Shown here one piece after another: positions 10,451-22,905 of a DNA stretch of 64,000 nt (the stretch's first letter is position 1; each line of letters starts with the position of its first letter). The stretch covers positions 1 through 64,000 of the forward strand of contig QJPP01003516.1 in the NCBI GenBank assembly GCA_003996215.1, written 5' to 3'. The stretch comes from Jaltomata sinuosa (lineage: Eukaryota; Streptophyta; Magnoliopsida; Solanales; Solanaceae). The position numbers and the translations under genes are program-made. The notes under the pieces were generated by a model. The model was given only the letters and a program-made list of their open reading frames with translations. It was not told where the DNA came from and did not search any database.

Positions 10451-13400
10451 AACCTCCAAACTTGAACTATTGCTTGTCCTCAAGAAACTAAAAATTCTAA
10501 CTCAAGAGGCACACAACACAAGTGCAAATAACAATACCATAAGCCAAGGAAAATCTATTTCAAGCACCAAACATGACTTCGGTTGGTACTAACGATTAGT
10601 CAATCACACGATAACTTAATCTAAGCATTTCCCTCTCTTCAAAACACAATTCAAGGATGCAATGGAACTATGAGAACAACCAAGTGACAACAACAAATAC
10701 TCAAAATGTGACTCAAACTACTACCTTACCAAACATGATCTTTTGACTCATTTTTTAATTTTATCAATGTCACCAATTATCCCAATTTGCATGCCCTCAC
10801 ATGAACGAAAGTCCCAAAAACACATATTATGTACAAAGACAATCACAAGGGACAAATACAAAAACACTCACACTCACAAGGAATTTCAAGTACCAACATG
10901 TATCAACCATAGGCTTGCCCTTATTTTCATTTTCCACTAGTTCAAGAACAATCAGTCGGAGATCTCAAAGGGCTTTTCTAAGTTTGTAATGTAGGCTCGG
11001 GGACAGGTAGTCACGTTTGGATTCTAGTGACTGCATCCTCCTCGAACTCAACACAACTTTTTCAATTCGAAACCAAGGCCACTATTTTCTTTTTCATTCA
11101 ACACGCGACACCATTTCACTTCTTTTTATTTGAAGCGCCAATTCTTATCATTTTCTTCACCTTGGAGGATTATCTTTCTTTCTTTTCCTCTTTGCTTTTA
11201 ATTTTGCTTTGTTTCTTCCTTCTTTTTGGCTATTCTTATTAAGTAATAAACTATGATTTACTCATTTAGCACTCCTTTAAGGTACCTTTATCAACCCCCA
11301 AACTTAGGCTTTTAGCCTCGATTTCACACTTGTGGAGTTCAATGAGGGAGGGGTTCAAGAGGATTCATTGTCAAAATGGTTCAAGGCTTGTAACGAGGTT
11401 GCCAAAGAGGAGGTATTAGGCCCAAGAGGGATGACTAATGATTAAATTTAAGTGCAATGGTGGCTTTTAAGGCTAAGTAGGCTTCAATAATCGCAAAGAA
11501 GGCCTAAGATTATTTCTCAAACCAAGAGTAATCAAGACTAGAATTAACGACTAACCGGGCAAGTTCTAGTTAAAACAAGCAAGCACAAGAATTATTCAAC
11601 TAAACCTCACCACACATGGCATGTGAATAATTCAAGAAGGATCGATTTTTACTTCCTAAACAAGAACAAAGAGGAGAAAATCTATATTATCACCGCTAAT
11701 GAGCTAAGAGTCACAAAAAGATCAAAGGGGTTGTCACAAACATCATTCTTCGCTATGCACTTTTCACAAAATTTTTGGAAGGGTATGCTTATTTCACTTA
11801 GCATGCAAGACTACTTCATTAGTACCAAACAATTCAATCGCAACAAAAACCTCAAAAGATGACGATTTGCCCTTATGAATGACGTCACTCAGTCAGTCAT
11901 TGGGCCAATTCATCTATCTAAATCGGTATGGCTACACAAGGTGGATCAACCCAACTATCACAATCTACAGGCAATATGATTCGCACATGTCAAAGTGTGG
12001 GTCGCACGTGCAACACACAGGCCAAATAGTGGGCATGTGCGAAGCTCGTGCGGTTCGCACATTGACATATGCGATTCTGTGTTCCCAGCTCTGACAAGTT
12101 CTATTTAGCCTAACGGGTACCCAGACTTCCCCTGGCTCACAACAACCAACACATCAACTACTAAATACTAAAATAAGCTAAAAATCAAAGAAAACTAACA
12201 AACTAAACCATCAACTTCTTCCACAACAATACCAAAGCCCGACAAGGGCATAAAAGCAAAAAAAACACGCCCGACAAGGGAATTATAAGGAGGAGGGTTG
12301 GTGTTTATACCTAATGAGTTGTAATTAGTGACACAATGGAAGAACTTGATGGAATTTATTTGTGTGCTTAAGGAAGAGGAGCACCTTTGTTTTGAGAAGA
12401 AAATATTTGTGGCCTTCTGATTAGTTTTTTTAACGTTTAAAATTACCTAGAATCTGCTATTGCCTTTGCGTTTGCGGGAAGTCCAGCGTGTACGCAATAG
12501 CATAATTTTTGGTTTGCCTTCGCGTACGTGCCCGGTCCATCGCATTCAGGAAGTAGGCTTGCTGGACCAGATTTTTACATTTTCTTCTGGCTCACTATTC
12601 ATGATGTGCAAAGTCGAGTGTGATGGGCACTTTGGGAGATGCAAAATGCACCATGTTTGCACATGCCAATGTTTATGCCCAGTTCACTTGTTGTTCGTGC
12701 GATGGAATGTGCGATGGACACTTTTCCAAGTGAGAAAAACACATCTTTTAGAGATATTTTTGGTGCTTCTCAACACTTGGTTCCTCTTCTCATTCCTTTG
12801 GGCACCTAAATACGAACCAAAAAGAAACAAAAAGTGAATTAAGGCATAAAAACAATGAGTTTCCTCCCATCAAGCACACAATTTAATGTCGCGATGCGAT
12901 GCAAGCTATGCCACCATTTGGATATCCATTTGGATGATTTAAACCTTTGATCCAAACTTGAATTGAACTTTCAGTGACAAGCACGGGGTGAAGGTATGAA
13001 CGTGAGAAGACCACTTTCTTGATTTCGCATTTTGCACTTTTTAGCCTTCAAGTGAGGAAGGTCGCTTTGCCTTCTATCCAGGACAACTTTAAAACTGGAA
13101 AAACATTGATCCATCCTCCTTCCAAGGTCTTCCAAAAGCATAATTACTTCGACATTCACCCATTCAACCAAACTCAAGGTTGACAAGTGGTTGGAGTAAT
13201 ATTTGGGTGTCTCCACCTTAAAACTTGTCTCATTTATAGCATCCTCACTTTTGAATGAACTAGAGTCTTTCACGATGAATCATTGCAACTCTAGTATTAT
13301 TCGTTTGTTGTTGGCATCATGATCCTTGTATGGATTAGTGTGTAGCACAACACCTTTAAGTCACGAGCATCTCTTGTGTCTTTCTCTTGTTTAGATTCAA

Positions 13401-14098
13401 TCACTCCCACTACAAACTCACTTTCGGGAGATTTCATATTTTGAAAATTTTCTTCATCATCCCCAAGGTGAATTTGCTTGGTCTCAATGTTTGAGGCATG
13501 TTCATTGATTGGATTTGGAGGGGTTTCTTCATCAATTTGACCAAGAGGAGTAGACAAATCTGCCATGGATTGCGTGGCATGATTTATCTCCTCGCCTTCC
13601 TTCATTCTCATGTCCACCAAGCCTTGATTTATGAATTTCACACCCTCCTCTTGGGTTTCTAGCAAGTCCAAGAGGGTGTGGACTTTGGAACACATGCCTT
13701 CTTTGCTTGCTAAGTCTTGGTTCCTATTAAGATCACAAGCACCACTAGCAACATTGTTAGCACAAAAGGGGGGAGGAGGACTATCATCATTAGGGCATTC
13801 TCTCCAATATCCGTTATGACGACCACAAAAATAACAATTGCGCCCATAATAGGAGCGAGAAGGTGAATACCTCCCTCTCCTAGGCCAATTCTACATCTAC
13901 GCCCAAGGTGGGGTCCTCTGCAATAAACACAAGAGTCAGGAATATAAACTGGGATGTAACCACCAACATTTCTATTATTTCGTGATGCCATGAAACCAAT
14001 CAACAAAATAAAATTAATCTAAATAAAAATAACTATTCACAAAATTAAACTAGAGTAAGTAAACTCAAATTCTAAACTAACTCAATACGCCAAATTAT
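10451..14098 (-). mobile_element. RE2 copy C, internal region
   Basis: It is collinear with B: leader (14010-14098), gag-like ORF (13297-14006), a degraded hairpin (12854-12871), CG-rich cassette (12460-12720 and 12000-12090), AT-rich 3' region with CTAGAACTTGCCCGG (11555-11571) and GAGCCTACATTACAAAC (about 10982-10998), and polypurine tract (10451-10466). This copy still has its PBS and complete 5' LTR. Confidence 0.8.
13297..14006 (-). pseudogene. RE2-C gag-like ORF with variant zinc knuckle, frameshifted
   Basis: It starts near 13993 (MASRNNRNVGGYIP), contains CVYCRGPHLGRRC, then shifts frame near 13888, where C has lost one base relative to B. In the restored reading sense 13795-13836 encodes CYFCGRHNGYWREC, a Cys/His knuckle with unusual spacing. 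An acidic segment (ETQEEGVKF...INEHASNIETKQIHLGDDEE) runs to 13297. The total would be about 230 residues, far shorter than a standard gag, with no capsid core that I recognise. RNA binding is inferred from the knuckle only. Confidence 0.6.
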
Positions 14099-14116
14099 TC
14101 CCTGGCAAAGGTGCCA
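14099..14116 (-). other. RE2 primer-binding site, tRNA-Asp type
   Basis: The minus strand reads TGGCACCTTTGCCAGGGA, 15 of 18 to the RE1 PBS. Two of the three differences are changes expected from methylated-C decay. It lies four bases from the LTR. Confidence 0.8.
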
Positions 14117-14120
14117 TATT

Positions 14121-15432
14121 TGATAATGCTCAAATACACTCTCCAATGGAGGTGATTGCGATCGTTAGAGCAAAACACATTTATATTCCCAACAGATGCC
14201 GGGGTCGTACCCACAGAGAACAATGTAGTTGCGATCGAGCTAATATATAATAAGAGCAACTTATTGGTGTTCAATGAATAAAAAGGGAAAAGATATCTAC
14301 AAGGAGGGTTTTAACTAAAACTAAAGATAAAATAAAATCAAAAAAGATAGATTGATCATTGGCTCTCACCTTGCTTTCGTCAAGCCAGGACAATAACGGA
14401 GACTTGGAAATAGGAATTTGATCCACATGACTTGCACCCAATTAACACTTCGGTAGTCTTTCGACTGATCAAGCATATATCTCATGTATTCTCTCTAACC
14501 ACCACAAGTGAGCAATAACCAACCAAATCAACTTGGTTGAGTTGGCTATCTATAGCTCCAACTCTTAGATGGGAGTTTCCGACGAATTAAGATATCTCTA
14601 GCCTCAATCTAGGATGGAATCCCAAATGCCCACTATTAAATCTTCTCAAATTTAGGGTAATCCTTTCTCAAGAAAAAACCCAAATTAGAAAGCTAAGTTA
14701 ATGTTTGCAACCGTTAACTATAAATTCAAGCATGGAGGATTCAATAGACCCAAATAATTAACCAAAAGCAAAATCTATATATGAATCAAATACCCAACAA
14801 GTATTATCTCTAATACAAAACCCAAATCTCAAGTCAACAATTACACCAATAAAATAGCAATTAAGAACAAGAGTTGAAGAATGGAAACTAAGGATTTTAC
14901 AATAAAGAGCATCCAAATCTTCACTCCTATAGTGTTGGTTGATGAACTTGCTCTCCAAGATTTGTCAAAAGTTGTGTGAATATTCAAAGTATAGCCAAAA
15001 TAGATCCCAAAAAGGCTGAGAAGAGTTTTATGTGAATTGGGATTTCTAAAAATGGAAATTTCCATTTCTGCCCCGCAGCTGACGTTCCTTTTTTGCCTAT
15101 GCATGCGGTCCACCGAGTTCACGAAGAGTCTTCTATTTGGTTGACCTTCGCCTATGAGGAAGGACTTCCACATTCGCATAGCTTCTGATCGAGTAGCCTT
15201 CGCTTTAGAGGAGGGGATGCCGCGTTCGCACAGACCAATCAGCTGCTAGTTCTATATTTCTCCGGATAGCTTCCTTTTTTACTTATTTTCATCCGAATTC
15301 TTCCCGAACACTTTTAAAATACAGAGACCTGCAAAATAAAAGTAATCCATGTTAATTGCACTATTTACCACTTATTATTAGCAAAAAGATAAGATTGAGA
15401 TTTAAATAAGTGGGTAGAATATCAACTTATCA
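14121..15432 (-). repeat. RE2 complete 5' LTR (copy C)
   Basis: On the plus strand it runs from TGATAATGCTC to CAACTTATCA, so in element orientation it starts TGATAAGTTGATATTC and ends GAGCATTATCA. It is 1312 bp. It carries a CG-rich cassette at 15075-15235 with TTCGC/GCGAA-style repeats. A plus-orientation relative lies at 61813-62734. ORFs within it are accidental. Confidence 0.8.
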
Positions 15433-15778
15433 ACCATGTGTCCTAAGAATGCCACAGACTCAAGTCAAAACTCACACTTAGTCAATTTAGCATATAACTG
15501 ATGGTCTCGCAAAGTATGAAGTACAACTCTCAAATGTTGCTCATGCTCCTCTCTACTCCTTGAATATAACAAGATATTATCGATGAACACAATAACGAAG
15601 GAATCCAAATAGGCTCTGATCATACGGTTCATCAACTTTATAAATGATGCCGGAGCATTGGTCAACCTAAAAGACATGACTAGGAACTCATAGTGGCCGT
15701 ATCGAGTCCTCAATACAGTCTTTGGGATGTCTGCGACCCGTATTCTCAACTGATGATAAGCAGACCTTAAGTCTATCT
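15433..15778 (-). pseudogene. Chromovirus reverse transcriptase fragment
   Basis: The translation shows YGHYEFLVMSF.LTNAPASF, then VIVFIDNILLYSRSREEHEQHL, the fingers/palm part of a Tekay/Del-type RT. The catalytic FIDD box reads FIDN (15577-15588), so the second Asp is lost. The fragment is cut by RE2 on the left and by LTR-like sequence on the right. Matching parts of RE3 and RE4 are at 22200-22530 and 33400-33599. Confidence 0.85.
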
Positions 15779-15955
15779 ATCACGCCCCAAGTATAGATGT
15801 GACATAGAAGTACCATGTATACATATATGCTATGCAGATAATCTATGACAGATGATATATTAAGAATTCATGTACTAGAGACAACTAATAAAGATGATAC
15901 ATGTATATACAATAGCATATGACAAACTGATACAAGGAGTTCACTTTATATCAGG
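15779..15955 (-). repeat. Possible chromovirus LTR end fragment
   Basis: TATCACGCCCCAAGTATAGA followed by TGTGACATAGAAGTACCATG resembles the reverse complement of the RE7 LTR end (TCATGCCCCGATCC... then ATGTAACATGGGACC). The likeness fades after about 40 bases, so the right limit is arbitrary. Confidence 0.35.
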
Positions 15956-17314
15956 TTTTTAAATTTTTTAAAAGGTTTAAGTTTTGGTTTGTTTTACAAT
16001 TGCAAGTTTCATACCATAGATTAGTATCTCTAGGTTTTTGATCGATTGAGAACGTGAGTATAACTTTTACTATATTGTTTTTGCAGTTCTTTTAATACAT
16101 CTAAATATGTACTAAAAAGAATTATTATTTTTATTATTTCTATAATATTGACACCTAAAATATATGAGAAGAATCGTGATAAAATAAAAACTTTTAAATT
16201 ATGAAAAATTAAGTACAATAGTAGAAGGTATTAAGAGAATTAATGTTGGTAAGTTTTCTTTTTCCTGATATATTTTTGAAGTTGAATAAAATAACAAATA
16301 TAAATAAAGTATTTTTTTAGTAACTAAACATATGTAAAAACAATTTTAAAACCAATGTACATATATACAATGCAATGTCCGACATTTCTTAAGAAATATA
16401 ATTAATGCATATGACAAAAAAGGGAAAAAAGAAGAACACGTTGAAAAAATAGGAACAAATAGGAAAATGAGTAGGAAACTTATTAAACTATCATTTAATA
16501 TCTCCAATTTTTATTAAAGAGGATGTCAAAATTGGAGTAGATTCATGAACTGTAAAAAAAGAATAATATAATAAGTAGGAAGTTTGTTATTATATTATTA
16601 TTGAAAAATAACTTACGAAAGAAAAATAAATCTTTCATATTTAGGTAACTCTCTTTAGAAAGAATTTTTTTTGGACTTTTATAAATTTACAATCATTCTT
16701 TTCTATAATAATACAATAGCATCCATAATGTACTCATCAAATGAAGTATGTTTAGGGAAGAGATTATACTCTAGTAGTTTTTATTTATTTTATTTTTTAT
16801 ATCATGTCATATGTAAGTTAATTGACCAAATCAATTTAATATATAATGAGTCTTCTTATAATTTGTCTTTGATATCGTCGTTCAAAGTTTCTTTGTTAGC
16901 TTCCAACTGACCCCTGTTGTTTTTATCCCAATATGCTCATAATTTGAGTTTAATCGTATTCTATGAGTACATCAAGAGCTTGGACTCATTGAATGACACA
17001 GTTCGTATGAACATCATTATGCTTCTTTTTGGGATTCGAAAGAGGTGAACAAGAGTGTACCAAAAAAGAAGAGGGGATAAACAAGAGACTATTGTGTAGC
17101 TCTAATCCAATTCACTTTACGTTATTAATTTATTGTTTGATCTGTAGAGGTAGGTTATGCAATATATAAACGAATAGAAATTCCTTTCTCAATCTAGGAT
17201 ATGTTCCTCTTTTTATTTGTTATTGGGTGTGTAATCTATAGATTAATGCAACTATTTATAACAATACATTATTTATTGTGTAATTCTCTTATATATCTTT
17301 TAAAGCACGTAATT
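15956..17314. other. AT-rich intergenic sequence
   Basis: I see no ORF with a recognisable product, no RNA gene and no clear repeat ends in this 1.36 kb. It may be the pre-insertion site of RE3, together with 27924-28286 on the other side, since both flanks are similarly AT-rich. Confidence 0.5.
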
Positions 17315-20171
17315 TGCATGACCTGAAACCAAGCCATGATGGCGCCAACATAACCCCCCCATTAGGCAAGCCAAACCCAACAACGCAGAAGACAATTAAA
17401 GGAATTAAAGTAAGAAAAAGCGAAAGACCTAATGAAAAAGGTAGGGCCAATAGTATATATACACACCACCATACTAAGTATACAAAGATGACCTTAAAGT
17501 GACCAAAGAGACGAAATATACATGAGAACCAACCTGGACCTGGTGTCACTAGTACAAGAGTGGCTAACGTAAGAAGTAGCTATACAACATACTCTGTCTA
17601 TCCAAAATACAAAGTATAGAAAGAATATACAAGATGAAAAGCATGTAAAGTCTCCAAGGTGCCGGGAGCTCACCGCGATCTGAACTGCAATAGGTCTCGA
17701 ATGATGGGAGGATCAGTGAAGGTGGCTCGTACTAGGTGATGCATCAGAAAAAGATGCAGAGTGTAGTATGAGTACCAAGACAATGGGTACCCAGTAGGCA
17801 TCATAGGCCGACCGAGCGCAGAAAGATAATATATATAAATAAATTACACGAAAGAAGCTAAAATACAGGGATCCATCTAGAATTAGTTATAAAGCCAAAA
17901 ATCGAAATAACCAAACCAATAAAGGATAAAGTAATAACAAGAACAAATCCAAATCAACCGACAATCCAAAAGCACCAAACCAATGCAATGCGATGGAAAG
18001 AATGATGTAATGTATGAATGCATAATAGTATAAGCCCGGAATACCGCATCAGGTGCTCGAAATACCGCATCAGACTATGCATTTATGTATATGTAGGTAA
18101 ATGGAAAGTAAAAACCTAGAATAATGAATTAGGGGTCCAGAATACAACATCGGACTGTAAATATATGCATAAAATAGTATTTCCTCTCTTTTCGTCAAAA
18201 ATCCATAGTAAAATTCAATATAATTTCGTTCAATCCAAAAATCACCGTAACCATAGTAAACCCATTTTGAACCAAAAACCTTGAAAAATACTCCCTTTCT
18301 GTATCTATAGTATGCAATGCAGTATGAACATGAATTATCCATACCAAGAGAAAACCACACACAATAAAGGCAAAAACAAGGCAAAATACCCTTCAAACCA
18401 AGAGAACTGACTTAGAGCTCCGTCCAAATCCAAGTTATGACCTCGGGCCCACAGTTACAGTTAACGGTTGAATAAGCGGATAAAACATGAAAGTAAAAGA
18501 GAAAATCACATTGAATCTCTACTCTACCTCTAAAACCTCCTAAAGGTAAACTTGGGATTCTACGCTATCCACAATGATACTACAAGCTTCTAGGCTAAGG
18601 ATGAACATGATACTTCTAAACTATAATCCGAAATGGCCAATTTAAAGCAATAAACATGATTTAAGCCTAAATATACCTAAAGTCCAACCTAATGTTCTAG
18701 TAATATATAAATATATAAAATCTAACTAAACTCAGTCTAGAAATTAAACTGTAATCTACCTTGGGGCCGAACTTCAACCACGAATCATCACTCATGTGCC
18801 TTGCCCTTTCAAACAGCCTCAAAAATCTTCCACGCTATCAAGAATACAATCCAGGTGTCAAGACGAGAAGAATGACACCCATATTGCTATACGGAAAATC
18901 AGGCCAGAAAATGACTCTCAGGGACCGCACAACAAAAGAGAAATTAAAATTCACAATTATGCTTGCGGTGGATTAAGCAACCTATGATAAAAAATTAAGC
19001 GCGAACAGGAATCATTTCGGAGCTCAAAATAGCCCCGAAGTCCAACTAGTTAAAAGGGAAATCACAAGAGGAAACCAACAAAAATTGACGGGATTTAACG
19101 AGAATTAACAATGGAAAAGGGAGAGGGACAGAGGGGGACTTACCCGATGAAGTATGCTGAGACAAGGGGGATGGAACCAGAGCTCAAATTATCAACAATG
19201 GAGAAATAACAAAATGGAGGAGGAGAAAACAAAGGTGGAAACTTGAATAGCTACGTGGGGTCCTCCATCACAATCGCGAGGGACTCCACGTGATCGCGAA
19301 GAGACGCTGGCTAGACCATCGCGATTGCGATGGTCCATCCACGCGATCGCGTAGGGAAAGCTTGACCGGGTCCTGGCCTGCTTCATCGCAGTCGCGAGGG
19401 GCAACCCACACGATTGTGATGGTCAAACAATTAGACTATCACCAACGCGATAGCCACATCGCGCTCGCGATGACCAAACTGGTCTGCAACATTATAGCAG
19501 CAACCAGCAAAACACAAGGCTAAAAAAGTCACTCGATGGACCCTCGAGATTCATTTGGAACCCCGTGAAGACAAACCAACCATGCTACCCTACTAGAAAC
19601 AACATTGTGGACTCAATGAAATAAAAAAAACTCCCAACGGAGGTCGTTTTAATGATAAGTGAGCCCCATGCCCAAAGCTAACTCGGAACTCAATACCGAA
19701 AAATAAGCTCGGAAGCCTCGAGACCTGAATAAAAGGTCCCTCTAGCCCAAAGATGACATTCCAAAGCTAACACCACTGATGGAATTTTCATCCGAGGCCG
19801 TCTTCTATGAATGTTGACTAAAGTCAACCTTACAAGCCAAACTGGCCTAAAAACACAGAAACTAACACAAACCCAAAATGTAAAAAACACCCAAACCCAG
19901 ACCAAGGGCCACACTAGACTGAAATCCCCATTCCAGAGCCAGTGGAACTACCGGAATTCAATTCTGAGCACGTTTACCAAGAAGATTGATCGAAGTCAAA
20001 GATTTTCTAATTTCAAGTTCTGAAATAGGAAAATGGTTATAACGACCTAATAAATGGCCTGAGCACCAAACTGTCAGTCCTAGCAAGTCATAAATGACCT
20101 GTAGCCACTGACAAAAGGCTCGAAATGCAGAAAAAGCACGAAAATAGAAAATGACCTAGAGGATCATTACA
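17315..20171 (-). repeat. RE3 3' LTR
   Basis: On the plus strand it begins TGCATGACCTGAAACC (the mate has TGTCACAACCCGAAACT) and ends GAGGATCATTACA. It aligns throughout with 25107-27923. The CG-rich cassette at 19258-19480 contains an inverted repeat ACCATCGC/GCGATGGT at 19315-19334. In element orientation a TATA-like TATTCAA (19243-19249) follows the cassette. Confidence 0.85.
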
Positions 20172-20224
20172 ACATACACTACTAAAAGAACTTTCCTCTG
20201 TGAAAGTTAGAAAAAGGATAGTAC

Positions 20225-20464
20225 CTGAAGATTCAAAAAGACGAGGATAGTGGGTCCGCATGTTGGTCTCGATATCCTAAGTAGCCTCTTAAACAGGACT
20301 ATGCCACCACTAAACCTTAATCGATGGAATCTCCTTGGACCTCAACTTCTTAACCTTTCTGTCAAAAATAGCAACCGGCTCCTCCTTAAAGGCTAAGGAT
20401 TCGTCCAACTAGACTGACTCCAATTGAAGCACGTGAGATTTATCTAGAATATAATGCCGTCACA
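20225..20464 (-). pseudogene. RE3 chromodomain remnant
   Basis: Following the integrase C-terminus, the minus strand reads YILDKSHVLQLESV, then EEPVAIFDRKVKKLRSKEIPSIKV, then a WHSPV..EAT stretch, interrupted by several stops at probable Trp and Gln codons. This matches the C-terminal chromodomain that targets chromoviruses to heterochromatin. It is not functional here. Confidence 0.7.
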
Positions 20465-21620
20465 TAGTCACATGAAAAACAAAATGCACATTGGAAAGAG
20501 CAGGAGGCAAGGCTAACTCATAAACAACCTCCAAAATACGACGAAGGATCTCAAAAGTCCAAATGAACCTAGGACTGAGCTTACCCTTACTCCAGAACCT
20601 CATCACACCCTTCATGGGTGATACTCGAAATAACACACTATCACCAACCATGAACTCTAGATCTCAGACTCTTCGGTCAGCATAACTCTTCTGCCTACTC
20701 TGGGAAGTGCAAAGTCTCTTATGAATGAAACTAACTCTATCCATAGAATCAGAAAGCAAGTTTATACCCTATGGCCTAACCTCGAAAGCATCAAACCAAC
20801 CCACCAGAGATTTGCACCGCCTACCATACAAAGCCTCGAACGGAGCCATCTGAATGCTGGAATGGTAACTATTATTAAATGCAAACTCTGCCAAGGCTAA
20901 ACACTGGTCCCACTGACCCCCGAAATCTATAACACATGCTCGCAATATATCCTCTAGCACCTGAATAGTATGCTCCAACTGACCATCTATTTGTGGATGG
21001 AAAACGGTGCTAAGCTCAACTCTAATACCCAACTCTCTCTTAATAGACCTCCAAAAATACAAAGTGAACTGAGTACCCCGGTCGAAAATGATAGAAACTA
21101 GCACACCATGCAAATGGACAATCTCTCAAACATAGATCTGAGCCAAGCTCTCGAAACTGTAGAAAGTATGAACTGGCAGAAAGTGAGCAGACTTTGTAAA
21201 CCTATCCATGATAACCAATATAGCATCAAATCTCTGCATGGTACGTGGAAAACCAACTACAAAGTCCACAACTATCCGCTCCCATTTCCACTTCGGATTG
21301 GGTAGCCTCTGAGACAAACCACCTGGCCTCTGGTGCTCAAACATCACTTGCTGACAGTTCAAGAACCTAGCCACGAAAGCTGATATATCCCTCTTCATCC
21401 CACACCACAAATAAATCTACCTCAATTCATGATACATCTTAGATACCCTGGGATGAATAGAATATCTAGAATAATGGGCCTCCTCGAAGATCAATCTAAC
21501 CAAGTCACCAACTCTAGGAATGCAGATACGACCCTCGATCCTCAGAATTCCCTCTGAATCTAAAGTTGCCTTCCTAGCCTCACCGCTCACCACCTTCTCA
21601 CGAAGATCCTTAACCTCGCA
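20465..21620 (-). pseudogene. RE3 integrase
   Basis: From N to C: a zinc-binding region (MYHELR...WCGMKRDISAFVARFLNCQQV, where one Cys of the usual C-L-N-C is Phe), the core with IVVDFVVGFP (first Asp), IIFDRGTQFT (second Asp) and GQLEHTI (Glu), then a C-terminal GDSVLFRVSPMKGV...FEILRRI.EVVYELALPP. The D-D-E residues are present but split over frames (21410-21126, 21113-20769, 20651-20460). The intact enzyme would insert the element's DNA into chromatin. Confidence 0.8.
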
Positions 21621-21769
21621 TCATAAAACTGCTTTGCCCAAATCTGCTCCAAGAAAGAAGATCTAGACTCAATGCAAGCAAGAATCTAGCCCTGGTAAGA
21701 AATGTCAAGTCTAACCCACCTATTAGCCAAGGACTAGATATCCCAAGCTAAAGGTCACTCCTCTATCGC

Positions 21770-21960
21770 TAAGAAAGCCAAGCTACCCATACTCACCTCC
21801 TTTTGGCTTAAAGCATCCGCCACCATATTTGTCATATATGGGGTAGTTCCCCTCGTGAACCCTCAACTGTTTGGAAGCATATGCAATAACTCGGCCCTGC
21901 TACATTAACAATCATGGTGAAACCCTTACCCTCGACCGGAAGAGTAAGAATCAGAGCTGA
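21770..21960 (-). pseudogene. RE3 RNase H remnant with internal deletion
   Basis: The minus strand reads GRVIAYASKQLRVHEGNYPIYD and then jumps to MVADALSQKEVSMGSLA. The usual middle (LELAAVVFALKIWRHYLYG and the THRSL block, kept in RE4 at 32904-33167) is absent, a loss of roughly 250 bases. Confidence 0.7.
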
Positions 21961-21989
21961 AGTCTACAAGGACTTGAGCTTTAGAAAGC

Positions 21990-22905
21990 TCGCCTCACAC
22001 TCATCTAACCACTGGAAGGGAACATTCTTCTGAGTCAATCTAGTCAATGAAGTTTCTATAGAAGAAAACCCCTCCATAAATCATCTGTAATAACCTTCCA
22101 ACCCGATGAAACTGCGAACCTCGGTAGGAGAAGTAGGCCTAGCCCAATCACGAACTGCTACAATCTTTGCCAAATGTACCATAATACCATCCTTAGACAC
22201 CACATTCCCCAAGAATACTACAGACTCAAGCCAAAACTCATACTTAGTGAATTTGGCATACAACTGATGGTCGCTTAAGGTCTGAAGTACAACTCTAAGA
22301 TGCTTTTCATGCTCCTCTCTACTCCTCGAATAAATCAGAATGTCGTCGATGAACACAATCACAAATGAGTCCAAGTAGGCACTAAAGACATGGTTCATCA
22401 ACTCATAAAAGTTGCTGGGGCATTAGTCAACGCAAAAGACAGGACTAGGAACTCTAATGGACATATCGAGTCCTAAATGCAGTTTTTGGGATGTCCTCAC
22501 CCCTAATCCTCAAATGATGATAATCGTACCTCAAGTCTATCTTAGAGAACACCACTGCACCCTATAGCTGGTCAAACAAATAATCAATATGTGATATCGA
22601 ATATCTGTTCTTAACTGTCACCTTATTCAATTGCCTGTAGTCAATACACATATGCACAGACTTGTCCTTCTTCTTCACAAAAATAATTGCCAGCACCCCA
22701 CAAAGACACACTAGGCCTAATGAACCCTCTACTCAATAGATCCTGGAGCAAATCCTTATGCTCCCTCAACTCAGCAGGTGCTATCTTATATGGTGGAATA
22801 GAAATGGGCTTGGTTCCCAACTCAACATCGATACCAAAATAAATGTCACGATCTGGAGGAAGACCCAGAAGATTAGAAAGAAACATATTTGAATACTCCC
22901 AAACC
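21990..22905 (-). pseudogene. RE3 reverse transcriptase
   Basis: It contains PPYKIAPAELREHKDLLQDLL.RGFIRPS, then a broken fingers region (IDLRYDYHHLRI, LTNAPATF), then the palm with FIDDILIYSRS (FIDD at 22342-22353, both Asp kept) and a connection KFTKYEFWLESVVFLGNVVS...EVRSFIGLEGYYR. There are frame breaks near 22640 and 22405. Confidence 0.8.

Larger units (their letters stand above)
4344..15432 (-). mobile_element. RE2: tandem array (copies A, B, C) of a small non-autonomous Athila-like LTR element
   Basis: Three head-to-tail internal regions share LTRs: A interior (partial), LTR remnant, B interior, LTR remnant, C interior, PBS, full 5' LTR. B and C align along their whole length of about 3.65 kb. 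The LTR starts TGATAAGTTGG and ends GCATTATCA. No RT, RNase H or integrase sequence is present, only a short gag-like ORF, so mobility must depend on a partner element. The array probably arose by recombination between LTRs followed by deletions. The right flank (ACCAT at 15433-15437) lies in an older chromovirus RT; the left end is outside the window, behind RE1. Confidence 0.8.

Noticed and set aside
17309..17314. Target duplication for RE3 (GTAAT against GTCAT)
   Set aside because: Only four of five bases match and the LTR edge is mutated, so I do not claim it.
15956..17314. Host gene exons
   Set aside because: The stretch is AT-rich with only short ORFs and no recognisable protein similarity.
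19258..19480. Repeated palindromes resembling a CRISPR array or origin iterons
   Set aside because: Repeats are unequal in length, spacing and sequence, and sit inside plant LTRs.
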